Positions 27,042-35,312 of a stretch of DNA of 64,000 nt are shown one piece after another. Position 1 is the stretch's first letter, and each line of letters starts with the position of its first letter. The translations under genes were made by a program, and so were the position numbers. The notes under the pieces were generated by a model. The model was not told the origin of the DNA. It ran no database searches and saw nothing but the letters and a program-made list of their open reading frames with translations. The stretch comes from Paucidesulfovibrio sp036541255 (GTDB lineage: Bacteria > Desulfobacterota > Desulfovibrionia > Desulfovibrionales > Desulfovibrionaceae), in NCBI GenBank assembly GCA_036541255.1, contig JAZHDD010000023.1:229245-293244 (forward strand), written 5' to 3'.

Positions 27042-27053
27042 TAGGAAATCATA

Positions 27054-27084
27054 GGGTTACGCTCAACTGGCGCAACCCTTTTTT
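27054..27084 (+). terminator. Rho-independent terminator after tRNA-Phe
   Basis: GGGTTACGC pairs with GCGCAACCC (one A-C mismatch) around a 7-base loop, followed directly by TTTTTT. Confidence 0.8.
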
Positions 27085-27141
27085 CGTTTTGAACGAGATT
27101 TACCCCACTCCTACCCCACAAGACGCCTCAACATAAAAGAA

Positions 27142-27167
27142 GGGACAGGCACGGTGCGAACTGTCCC
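27142..27167. repeat. Inverted repeat near ISL3-type remnant
   Basis: GGGACAG (27142-27148) and CTGTCCC (27161-27167) around 12 bases. It lies just past the stop of the ISL3-type transposase remnant, where an element terminus might be, but no matching distant end was found. Confidence 0.35.
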
Positions 27168-27175
27168 GAGCATCT

Positions 27176-27271
27176 TTATTGCCCGCACAAAGTCGTGAGG
27201 CGTAATCGGTAGTTCTCAATGTTTCTGAAGCCGTAGACACGTCGCTGGATCAGCTTCATTTTATCACTGTT
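27176..27271 (-). pseudogene. C-terminal remnant of an ISL3-family-type transposase
   Basis: The minus strand encodes a short tail, SDKMKLIQRRVYGFRN followed by IENYRLRLTTLCGQ and a stop (TTA on the plus strand at 27176-27178). The RRVYGFRNxxNYRLR pattern is the usual C-terminus of ISL3-group (IS204/IS1001/IS1165-like) transposases. Upstream of about 27271 the frame no longer resembles a transposase, so only about 32 codons survive. It cannot be functional. Confidence 0.6.
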
Positions 27272-27454
27272 CGTTTTGCCGGGTGACCAGAAGACTCTGC
27301 CCACCCGGCAGGCGTTTTACGTTGTGACCAACTCAAGCTGTTCAGCGATAAACCTCGCTGCATCCCATGATCGAACGACTGCGGCGTTCGTTGTAATACG
27401 AGAGCGTGTATTTGCGGGAGATCGAGACGGGAGCGAGCTCCGCCGCGACCTGGC

Positions 27455-27533
27455 ATGGTGGTTTGAGTTCTACAACAACCGCCGCCTGCACAAGACCTTT
27501 GACGGCAGAAAGCCGATGGAGATATATCAGTAG
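27455..27533 (+). pseudogene. C-terminal remnant of an IS3-family-type transposase
   Basis: The plus strand encodes WWFEFYNNRRLHKTFDGRKP followed by MEIYQ and a TAG stop (27531-27533). The FYNxxRxHxxxxxxxPxxxY pattern is the end of the IS3/IS150 orfB integrase domain. Upstream residues in the same frame do not match an integrase core, so only about 25 codons are recognisable. It is a different family and the opposite strand from the remnant at 27176-27271, showing at least two insertions at this locus. Confidence 0.6.
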
Positions 27534-27568
27534 TCCAGGCCAGAAGGTATACTCCCTCTGGCCTGGAC
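27533..27568. repeat. Perfect 12-bp inverted repeat after the IS3-type remnant
   Basis: GTCCAGGCCAGA (27533-27544) and TCTGGCCTGGAC (27557-27568) around a 12-base loop, starting on the last base of the transposase remnant stop codon. No T-tract follows, so it is not a classic terminator. It may be a hairpin from the insertion sequence end. Confidence 0.55.
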
Positions 27569-27727
27569 CCACAAGGCGGCATAGCCTATGACACTATCCA
27601 CCTGACATTCGCCGCTGAGTGATCCAAGGAAGTGAACCCACGCTTCAGAAACCTTGCACGGCAGGCTACCGCCTGGAGGGCTGATGGCGAACTTCATATA
27701 TGTTTTTCCAGGGTCTTGGTTGTCCAA

Positions 27728-29409
27728 ATGCCGTTCCTGCTGCTGACCATCGGAATCCTGTACATTTTCGCGCTCGGCGCTGGACGCACGTGCGCCGCCG
27801 TTGGGGTTCCCCGCGTCACTGGCTACTTGGTCGTGGGGTTGATGGCCGGGCCTCATACCACATCGATGTTGGGGCTCCCCCCATCGTTACAAAGGCGCAG
27901 CTCGTCACTCTGGCCCCGCTGCACGATATGATTCTCAGTCTCATTGTGTTCACCATCGGCGGCAGTTTCCGTTTGGAGGTTATTCGGAGGGTCGGATCAA
28001 AACTGTTTCAAATCAGCGCCATAGAAATCGGATTGAGCGCGTTTCTCGTCAGTCTGGGGGCCTTGCTTACAGGTGCTTCGCCCTTGGAGATCAGCTTCCT
28101 GGGCGTCATGGCGATCACCACCGCTCCGGCCGCCACCCAGATGGTGATGCGGGAATATCGATCCCAGGGGGCCCTCACCGACACCATTCTGCCGCTGATA
28201 AGCATCAACAACCTGGTGGCGATAATAGCCTTCACCCTGTTGACGCATTACGGATTGTCTGGAACTTCGTCTCTTTGGCAAACAATAATTCAACTCCTTG
28301 GCCCTCTTGGTTTGGGCGTGCTTGCGGGCGCGTGTATAGCCGTCATGGACCAGCGTCTCACAAGGCAAGTGGAACGCCAGATGATGGTGCTGGGGACCGT
28401 GGCCATAGCCACCGGGTTCGCCTCGTATTACGAGATTTCCGCCATGTTGTGCGTGCTGGCTGCAGGAGTCGTTGCCGTAAATACCTCCCCTCGGGGGAAC
28501 AAGATGCTCAAGGATCTGGCCGGCATCGACTACCCTTTGTATGTGCTTTTTTTCGTCATGGCCGGGGCAGAGCTTCATCTCGAAGCCCTTCTCCACATGG
28601 GACTCATCGGCATTGTCTATGTAGTTGCACGGAGTCTGGGAAAAATCATCGGATGCCACGTGGGGGCCAAAATGGCCATGATGCATTCCACCATAAAAAC
28701 ATGGCTCGGTCCGGCCATGTTGGCTCAGGCCGGTCTGGCCATCGGCCTGGCCAACGCCCTGGCCGCTCAATGGCCCGGTCCAGGCCAGGGAGTGCAGGCC
28801 GTGATCCTGGCCTCGGTGGTGGTGTTCGAGATGGCAGGCCCCTTGCTCACCCGCACCGCCTTGGTCAACGCCGGAGAAGTTCCGGTCATGAATCTGCTCG
28901 GGCAACGCAGCCCGGTGGGCTATGGTGAGGGGCTGCGCAGGGTGATGGCTACATTTCTTCGGTCCTTGGGCATCTCCCCCCTGGCCGGACGGAAGCTGCC
29001 CACCGACATCCGGGTGGCCCACATCATGCGACGCAACGTAGAGTCCTTGTCACACAAGGCCCACTTTGACGAGGTGGTGAAAACACTTAGCAATTCCCGC
29101 TACGACGGCATACCGGTCATTAATGACCATGAAGAACTGATCGGAGTTGTGAAGTATGCCGATGTAGCCGACACGCTTTTTGATCCAGCCCTGAGTCAGC
29201 TAGTCGTTGCAGCTGATATTGTTACGGATGCTTTCCTGCAGATTACCCCCGAAGACACGCTTGAATCCGCCATGCTTGCATTGAAGAACCAACCCCAGGC
29301 CACGTTCTTGCTGGTGGTGTCACGAGATGCTCAGTCCAAGCTGGAAGGCATCGTGAGCCATAACGACCTGCTCGCCGCCCAATCGTATCAATCCCGACTG
29401 CTTCGATAG
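27728..29409 (+). pseudogene. CPA2-type cation/proton antiporter with CBS domains, frameshifted
   Basis: A Kef-like monovalent cation/proton antiporter of about 560 residues, with roughly twelve membrane segments and a C-terminal CBS pair (DIRVAHIMRRNVESL, DGIPVINDHEELIGVV). The N-terminus (MPFLLLTIGILYIFALGAG, VPRVTGYLVVGLMAGPHTTS) is in a different frame from the rest, which resumes as PIVTKAQLVTLAPLHDMIL. The shift falls in a run of six C at 27877-27882; adding one C restores a single reading frame. The start ATG 27728 has no clear ribosome site. The gene lies in a mobile-element scar and looks acquired and inactivated, unless the missing base is a sequencing error. Confidence 0.72.
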
Positions 29410-29664
29410 CCTAGGCCTGCCCCTTGGTGATGTTGCAAAGCGCGCCGTCTGGAGCCGTAGCAACCGGCGCAGGTGGCCTGTATCCTAAACTATAACGCAG
29501 GGTGGATTATTTTTGAGCCACACCGCACTGCTCCAAAAACAGCATAAAATTATACTTATGTGCTGAGCTAAACTACTTTTCCAGGTTTGTTGTTAGCCTT
29601 CATGCGTTCCCGCCTTTCCATCTGGTCCACTGCTTCCCGCAAGTTGCTATCCGCAAACCTTCGC
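29410..29664. other. Intergenic region
   Basis: A 255-bp, partly AT-rich stretch between the frameshifted antiporter and the convergent yccF-like gene. No gene, terminator with a T-tract, or promoter of convincing quality was seen. Confidence 0.4.
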
Positions 29665-30102
29665 CTATACCATTCTGCCGTTGCGCTCCTCGATGAGTTG
29701 AGCCTCGCGGATGGTGACTACGGTCATTCCCACCGGGGCCAGGGAGAGGAGCGCCAGCTTGAGATGCTGCCAGGCCAACGGAATGCCTATGATGGTGCAG
29801 GCCGTAAGAATGGCCGCCAGCACATGTCCGATGGCCAGCCAGATACCGGCCAGAACGAACCAGACCACGTTGCCCACGAGACCGAGAGTGCCCGTGCCCA
29901 GGTCTTCCTTGCCCGTGAGGTCGCTGCGCGGGATCACGGTCTTGCCGAACGGGGCCAGGGAATACTGCGCCAAAGTGAAACAGGAGCGCGACCAGGGAAT
30001 GCCGACGATGGTCACAGCCATGAGCACCCCGGCCAAAAGCCAGCCAATGGCCATCCACAGGCCGCCGAACACTATCCAAATCACATTGCCGAGAAAGCTC
30101 AT
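29665..30102 (-). CDS. YccF domain inner-membrane protein
   Basis: A 145-residue membrane protein made of two repeats of the YccF domain: NVIWIVFGGLWMAIGWLLAG with TIVGIPWSRSC, and NVVWFVLAGIWLAIGHVLAA with TIIGIPLAWQH. Four hydrophobic segments are predicted. YccF proteins are widespread inner-membrane proteins without an established activity. ATG 30102 has AGGAGG five bases upstream. It appears monocistronic. Confidence 0.85.
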   Translation of the reverse strand: MSFLGNVIWIVFGGLWMAIGWLLAGVLMAVTIVGIPWSRSCFTLAQYSLAPFGKTVIPRSDLTGKEDLGTGTLGLVGNVVWFVLAGIWLAIGHVLAAILTACTIIGIPLAWQHLKLALLSLAPVGMTVVTIREAQLIEERNGRMV

Positions 30103-30548
30103 GCCGCCTCCTGCACGTTCACGATTACGCCCGGTCGGGCTTTGAATTTGAAAAATGCTTGTTTGCCAATCACTTCAGAGTGATGCAGGCTTCCTATCTT
30201 GAAAAGGCGTTTGCTGTCCAGCAGGCTTGACACGCCAGGACAGAAAGGAGCGAAAAGCAAAATCAAGGAAACGAGTTCGATTCTGTTTCTCACAAACGCC
30301 CTCCCCAAACCGGCAGCGGTCCGCAAGCAGATCTGCGAAAGAGAATCCTGCCTCAGCGCAGTCAGAAAAACGTGCATTACCCGAAGACTTCGGGCGGGAA
30401 TAACGGGACGGAAGACAAACGGATGGCTGGAAGAACGGCAGAGGCAAGCCTGTGCGAGGCAGGGGGCGGATCAGGACAATCCGTCCCCTTCGCTTGCCGG
30501 AATGCGGCGGCAGGCCGACACGAAGGAGAGCCTGCCGGGGCCGGACGG
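30103..30548. other. Intergenic region
   Basis: About 450 bp with no supported gene. A minus-strand frame abuts the yccF-like start with an ATGA overlap, but its content is unconserved and it has no ribosome site. It is probably leader sequence of the yccF-like gene. Confidence 0.4.
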
Positions 30549-30632
30549 CTAAGACTTATTCTGTTTCACGAAAAAGATTACTCCACCAATAACGATCACA
30601 GCCAGCAGACCGATGGGCAAGACATATTCCAC
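30549..30632 (-). CDS. 27-residue single-span membrane protein
   Basis: A very small gene: GTG at 30632-30630, 27 codons, TAG stop. The peptide begins MEYVLPIGLLAVIVIGGVIF and ends FVKQNKS. A central stretch of about 17 hydrophobic residues is bounded by an acidic N-terminus and a Lys/Gln/Asn tail, as in regulatory or subunit-like micro-membrane proteins. GGGAG lies seven bases before the GTG. I do not recognise the family. It has no close partner: the TetR gene is divergent, 219 bp away. The frame, ribosome site and topology support it; expression is unproven. Confidence 0.5.
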   Translation of the reverse strand: MEYVLPIGLLAVIVIGGVIFFVKQNKS

Positions 30633-30851
30633 GGTAGTTCTCCCAGTAGAAATTTAAGAACGACAAAAAACATCCCCAAAACACGTTCCAGGCGTATCCC
30701 GCGCAACGTCCCATAACCAGCAACCGAGGGGGCGCAACGACTGGCACGTCTTGATAAGGTTGGCGCTCTCAAAAAAGAGAGTGTACACATGCAAACCTGT
30801 AAGTGACCTCTTTGCGAATGGCAAATAAAAAAATACTAACGGGAGGCACGC

Positions 30852-31520
30852 ATGACCAAGCGTAGGGCCGATATCCTTCAGGCCGCCATAAAACTCTTTG
30901 CCCACAGGGGCTACGACGCCACACCACTGTCCGAAATTGCTCGCGAGGCCGAGGTTTCGGAAGGGGCTATTTTCCGCCACTTTCAGACCAAAGAGGACTT
31001 GCTGTACCAGATCATCCTGGAAATTCGCGACAACTTTATGGCCGATCTGGAGGAGAGCTTCACCTTTTCCAGCAAGGAAACCGGTTTGGAAATGGTCATG
31101 CGGCTGCTGCACATCTACTGCCGGTTCTACGAAAAGAGGGAGCTGGAATTCGATTTTCTGCACACCAACAACCCGTTTCGCATGCCCCACGTGGGCAACA
31201 AGTGCCGCACGGAAATGCGCAAAATCCACGACAAGATGAGCGAGCTTCTGCGCATCGGCATTACCCTGGGCATCAAGGACGGCTCCATCCGGCCCGTGCC
31301 CATTGGGGAGACAGCGTTCCTGATCACCAGCATGCTTGGCGGCGCCGTGCGCAGACGAATTTACGAGAACATTCACCTCAACGATATTGAGCCTGATTTT
31401 CTTGAGTTTTGCCACACGGCACTGCGGCAGCAAGGCCCCGATGCGACTTCCGGGACGGCGCGTGCCAAAAGACGCCGCAGGCCGCGCCCGGCAACTACGC
31501 GATCTCGTCGCAGCAGGTGA
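30852..31520 (+). CDS. TetR family transcriptional regulator
   Basis: A 222-residue TetR repressor. The N-terminal helix-turn-helix is typical (ILQAAIKLFAHRGYDATPLS, then EVSEGAIFRHFQTKEDLL). The rest is a helical ligand-binding domain with a CRFYEKRELEFDFLHTNNPF segment seen in regulators of lipid or aromatic-acid genes; the ligand is unknown. A strongly basic tail (RAKRRRRPRPATTRSRRSR) extends past the usual end and might be a late addition. ATG 30852 has GGGAGG five bases upstream. It lies 380 bp before hdrC on the same strand and divergent from the 27-residue protein. Confidence 0.88.
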   Translation: MTKRRADILQAAIKLFAHRGYDATPLSEIAREAEVSEGAIFRHFQTKEDLLYQIILEIRDNFMADLEESFTFSSKETGLEMVMRLLHIYCRFYEKRELEFDFLHTNNPFRMPHVGNKCRTEMRKIHDKMSELLRIGITLGIKDGSIRPVPIGETAFLITSMLGGAVRRRIYENIHLNDIEPDFLEFCHTALRQQGPDATSGTARAKRRRRPRPATTRSRRSR

Positions 31521-31900
31521 ATCCGGCTACTCCCCGAAGAAAAACCTGAAGCAGCAACTCCCCCTGCATAACGACGATTGTTCTGCCCATTTGGGCAGGA
31601 CGCGGACAATTCGCAAATTCTGCGTGAATCCACGCAATGTTATTCGCTATTTCCCAGAAAAATGGTTCCGGAGTGCATAAAATGCTTAACTCGGTGCCGG
31701 ATATGCCTTATGGGGAGAGGCCATCGCCCCTGATGTCCGGGTCTGTTTCTTTTATATGATGCGCCAAGCACACGCGCCTCCGGTTTACGGGAAGCGTGCT
31801 GCCGGACAACCGCAGACGGCGTGGCCACGGCCCAAAAGCGGCGTCATGCCGCCGGGGCCGGAACCAGGCGCGCGCAAGCCGCCCCAAAGAGGACCAGAAC
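31521..31900 (+). other. Leader region between tetR and hdrC
   Basis: About 380 bp. A small CTGCCC/GGGCAG hairpin lies at 31583-31598 without a T-tract. AT-rich patches near 31640-31690 and 31745-31765 (TTTTATATGAT) could hold promoters for the hdr-flx operon, but no good -35/-10 pair is evident. No Rex-like palindrome was found here. Confidence 0.4.
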
Positions 31901-32455
31901 GTGACCAACCTTGAGACCGTCCGCGACGAGACCTTCCTGCGCCAGGTCATGGACGAATGCGGACAGGACTTCACCCGCTGCTACCAGTGCGGCAACTGCA
32001 CCGCGGGCTGTCCCTGCGGCTTTGCCTATGACATGCAGGTCAGCCAGATCATGCGCCACCTCCAGGCCGCCCGGAAGGACAAGGTCTTGGACAGCCGCTC
32101 CATCTGGCTCTGCCTTTCCTGCTCCACCTGCACCACCCGCTGCCCCAACAACATCGACGTAGCCGGAGTCATGGCCGCCCTGCGTCACATTGCCCGGCGC
32201 GAAAACCGTGTTTCCGAGCCTCGCGTGACCAGTTTCTGGGACGCGTTCCTGGCCTCCATACGCAAGCATGGCCGGGTCTACGAACTGGGCCTCGTGGCCA
32301 ACTATGTGGCCCGCACGGGCCGCGTCTGGACCGACCTGGACCTGTTGCCGCGCATCGCGCCCAAGGGCAAGCTTTCGCCCAGACCCCACAACATCCAGGG
32401 ACGCGACGAGATCGCCCGCATTTTCCAGCGCTATGAAGAGGAGCGGGCGCGATGA
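31901..32455 (+). CDS. hdrC: HdrC-like 4Fe-4S subunit of a heterodisulfide-reductase-type complex
   Basis: A 184-residue protein with two 4Fe-4S motifs: CYQCGNCTAGCPCGF near 30 and CLSCSTCTTRCPNNID near 70, followed by a helical region. HdrC relays electrons between HdrA and HdrB in the cytoplasm. GTG 31901 is chosen because GAGGA lies seven bases upstream; the upstream frame is Arg-rich and non-homologous. It overlaps hdrB by 4 bp (ATGA). Confidence 0.92.
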   Translation: MTNLETVRDETFLRQVMDECGQDFTRCYQCGNCTAGCPCGFAYDMQVSQIMRHLQAARKDKVLDSRSIWLCLSCSTCTTRCPNNIDVAGVMAALRHIARRENRVSEPRVTSFWDAFLASIRKHGRVYELGLVANYVARTGRVWTDLDLLPRIAPKGKLSPRPHNIQGRDEIARIFQRYEEERAR

Positions 32456-33363
32456 AGTTCGCCTATTATCCCGGCTGTTCCGGGCTCGGCACCTCGCGCG
32501 AATACGACCGCTCGGCCCGTGCGGTCTGTGCGGCCCTGGGCGTGGATCTGGCTGAAATCCCGGACTGGAGCTGCTGCGGCTCCACCCCGGCCCACGCCCT
32601 GGAAAACGTCCTTTCCGCAGCGCTTTCCGCCCGTAATCTGCACCTTGCCGCCCGCATGGGCTGCGACGCCGTGACCACGCCCTGCCCCAGCTGCCTCTCC
32701 AATCTCAAGACCGCCCGCCACCACATGGCCGATACCGCGTTCAGCGAGCGGGTCTCGCGGCTCCTGGGCGAACCCGGGGCTGCCCTGTCCGCCCTGCCCG
32801 AGGTACGCTCCGTGCTCCAGGTGCTGGTGGAGGACCTGGGCCTGGACGCGGTGCGCGAACGGGTCCGGCGGCCTTTGAGCGGCCTGCGCCTTGCACCCTA
32901 TTACGGCTGCATCATGAACCGTCCCGCGGACATCATGCGCTTCGACGACCCGGAAAACCCCACCTCCCTGGACCGCCTCCTGGAGGCTCTCGGGGCCGAG
33001 GTTGTCCCCTTTCCCTTCAAGGTCGAATGCTGCGGCGCATCCTACGGCATGGCCCGGCGCGACATCGTAGGCCGTCTGGCCGGCCGCATCCTGGGCGCTG
33101 CCAGAGAGGCCGGAGCCCACGCCCTGGCCGTGGCCTGCCCGCTCTGCCAGCTCAACCTGGACCTGCGCCAGCCCCAGGCCACCCCGCGCAACGGCAACGG
33201 CTCGGACATGCCCGTGATCTATTTCACCCAGCTGGCCGGTCTGGCCCTGGGACTGCCCGAAGGCGAACTGGGCTTCGAACAGCTCTGCGTGGACCCTGGC
33301 CCGCTGCTGCGCCGCCATGTCCGCTCCCTGACCGAATGCACGGGGGCGCGTCCATGCGGATAG
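32452..33363 (+). CDS. hdrB: HdrB-like subunit with two CCG domains
   Basis: A 303-residue HdrB homologue. Two cysteine-rich CCG modules are complete: the first with YPGCSG, WSCCGSTPAH and CPSC, the second with YYGCIM, VECCGASYG and CPLCQ. In methanogens these bind the noncubane clusters that reduce the heterodisulfide CoM-S-S-CoB; in sulfate reducers the physiological disulfide is not settled. The start overlaps hdrC by 4 bp and the end overlaps hdrA by 10 bp. Confidence 0.93.
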   Translation: MKFAYYPGCSGLGTSREYDRSARAVCAALGVDLAEIPDWSCCGSTPAHALENVLSAALSARNLHLAARMGCDAVTTPCPSCLSNLKTARHHMADTAFSERVSRLLGEPGAALSALPEVRSVLQVLVEDLGLDAVRERVRRPLSGLRLAPYYGCIMNRPADIMRFDDPENPTSLDRLLEALGAEVVPFPFKVECCGASYGMARRDIVGRLAGRILGAAREAGAHALAVACPLCQLNLDLRQPQATPRNGNGSDMPVIYFTQLAGLALGLPEGELGFEQLCVDPGPLLRRHVRSLTECTGARPCG

Positions 33364-35312
33364 GCGTCTTTGTCTGCCATTGCGGCAGCAACATCGGCGG
33401 CACCGTGGACGTGGCCGAAGTGGCCCGCCTGGCGCGCGAGCACCCAGACGTGGCCTTTGCCGACGACACGCTCTACGCCTGCTCCGAACCGGGCCAGAGC
33501 GGCATCATCGAGGCGGTGCGTGAACACGGCCTGGACGGCGTGGTCGTGGCCTCCTGCACCCCGCGCATGCACGAACCCACGTTCCGCCGCACAGTGGAGC
33601 GGGCCGGGCTGAACCGCTACATGTTCGAGATGGCCAACATCCGGGAACACGTCTCCTGGATCGGCAAGGATTGCACGGCCAACACCAACAAGGCTGCCGA
33701 GCTGGTGCGTCTTGCCGTGGAAAAGCTGCGCTGCAACGCGCCCCTGCATTCCAAGTCCTTTGACGTGACCCGACGCGTGCTCGTGGTGGGCGGCGGCGTG
33801 GCCGGCATCCAGGCCGCCCTGGATTGCGCCGACGCGGGCATCGAGGTGGTGCTTGTGGAGCGCGAGGCCACCATCGGCGGCAAAATGGCCAAGCTGGACA
33901 AGACCTTCCCCACAGTGGACTGCTCCAGCTGCATCCTCGGCCCCAAAATGGTGGACGTTGCCCAGCATCCGAATATCCGCCTGCTGGCCAAGTCCGAGCT
34001 GGAATCGGTCGTGGGCTATGTGGGCAACTTCACGGTCACGCTCCGGCGCAAGGCTACCTATGTGGACTGGGAGCTCTGCACGGGCTGCGGTCTGTGCGCG
34101 GAAAAGTGCCCGAGCAAAAAAGCCCCGGACGCCTTCAACGAACACATGGGGCCCACCACTGCCATTTCCATTCCCTTTCCCCAGGCCATTCCCAAACGCG
34201 CCTCCATCGACCCCGCGGCCTGCCTCCAGTTCACCAAGGGCAAGTGTGGGGCCTGCGCCAAGCTCTGCCCGACCCAGGCCATCCGCTACGACATGCAGGA
34301 CGAGCTCATTGAGGTGCACGTGGGGGCCATTGTGGCGGCCACGGGCTATGATCTCTTCGACCATACCCGCTGCACCGAATACGGCGGGGGCCGCTATCCA
34401 GACGTGATCACCTCGTTGCAGTACGAACGGCTGCTTTCGGCCTCCGGCCCCACGGGCGGCCATATCAAGCGTCCTTCGGACGGAGCCGAGCCCCGGACCG
34501 TGGTCTTCATCCAATGCGTGGGCTCGCGCGACCGTTCCCTGGACCGGCCCTACTGTTCAGGCTTCTGCTGCATGTACACGGCCAAACAGGCCGTGCTGAC
34601 CCGCGACCACCTGCCCGAGTCCCGGGCCTATGTCTTTTACATGGACATCCGCGCCAACGGAAAGCTCTACGAGGAGTTCACGCGCCGGGCCATGGAGGAA
34701 TACGGCGTGCAGTACGTGCGTGGCCGCGTCTCCATGATCTACCCCCGGAACGGCAAATACGTGGTGCGCGGAGTGGACACCCTGCTCGGCGAACAGGTCG
34801 AGGTGCCCGCAGACCTCGTGGTCCTGGCCGTAGGCGCGGAATCCTCGCGCGGCGCGTCCGAACTGGCAGAGAAATTGCGCATCTCCTACGACAATTACGG
34901 TTTCTTCATGGAAAGCCACCCCAAGCTGCGGCCCGTGGAGACCAACACGGCGGGCGTATTCCTGGCCGGCTCCTGCCAGGGGCCAAAAGACATCCCGGCC
35001 TCGGTGGCCCAGGGCAGCGCAGCCGCGTCCAAGGTGTTGGGCCTGTTCTCCCGCACCCGCCTGGAGAGCGACCCCCAGGTCTCCCTGGTCAACGAGCGGC
35101 GCTGCGTGGGCTGCGGCAAATGCGCGGCCACCTGCCCTTACGGAGCCATTGAAACCGTGGATGTGCGGGGCGAGACCAAGGCCCGTGTGATCGACACGGT
35201 CTGCCAGGGCTGCGGCATCTGCACGGCCACTTGTCCCCAGGGCGCGATCCAGCTTCAACACTTCACGGACAACCAAATTCTCGCGGAGGTCAACTCCCTA
35301 TGCCTGTCCTGA
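33354..35312 (+). CDS. hdrA: HdrA-like FAD and iron-sulfur subunit
   Basis: A 652-residue HdrA. The N-terminus (VFVCHCGSNIGGTVDV) is the usual HdrA opening. The FAD-binding Rossmann motif VLVVGGGVAGIQAALD lies near 145, followed by CSSCILGPKM and a cluster region with CTGCGLCAEKCPSKK. Two ferredoxin-type clusters end the protein (CVGCGKCAATCPYGAIETVD, CQGCGICTATCPQGAI). HdrA is the flavin centre where electron bifurcation occurs in characterised complexes. ATG 33354 starts inside the hdrB end, and the stop overlaps the next gene by 13 bp. Confidence 0.95.
   Translation: MRIGVFVCHCGSNIGGTVDVAEVARLAREHPDVAFADDTLYACSEPGQSGIIEAVREHGLDGVVVASCTPRMHEPTFRRTVERAGLNRYMFEMANIREHVSWIGKDCTANTNKAAELVRLAVEKLRCNAPLHSKSFDVTRRVLVVGGGVAGIQAALDCADAGIEVVLVEREATIGGKMAKLDKTFPTVDCSSCILGPKMVDVAQHPNIRLLAKSELESVVGYVGNFTVTLRRKATYVDWELCTGCGLCAEKCPSKKAPDAFNEHMGPTTAISIPFPQAIPKRASIDPAACLQFTKGKCGACAKLCPTQAIRYDMQDELIEVHVGAIVAATGYDLFDHTRCTEYGGGRYPDVITSLQYERLLSASGPTGGHIKRPSDGAEPRTVVFIQCVGSRDRSLDRPYCSGFCCMYTAKQAVLTRDHLPESRAYVFYMDIRANGKLYEEFTRRAMEEYGVQYVRGRVSMIYPRNGKYVVRGVDTLLGEQVEVPADLVVLAVGAESSRGASELAEKLRISYDNYGFFMESHPKLRPVETNTAGVFLAGSCQGPKDIPASVAQGSAAASKVLGLFSRTRLESDPQVSLVNERRCVGCGKCAATCPYGAIETVDVRGETKARVIDTVCQGCGICTATCPQGAIQLQHFTDNQILAEVNSLCLS

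Noticed and set aside
30099..30377. Minus-strand 92-codon frame ending in ATGA overlap with the yccF-like start
   Set aside because: The overlap is suggestive, but there is no ribosome site and no conserved content; more likely the yccF leader.
30812..30839. TTGCGA-16-TACTAA as the tetR promoter
   Set aside because: The start site would fall inside the Shine-Dalgarno sequence, leaving no usable leader.
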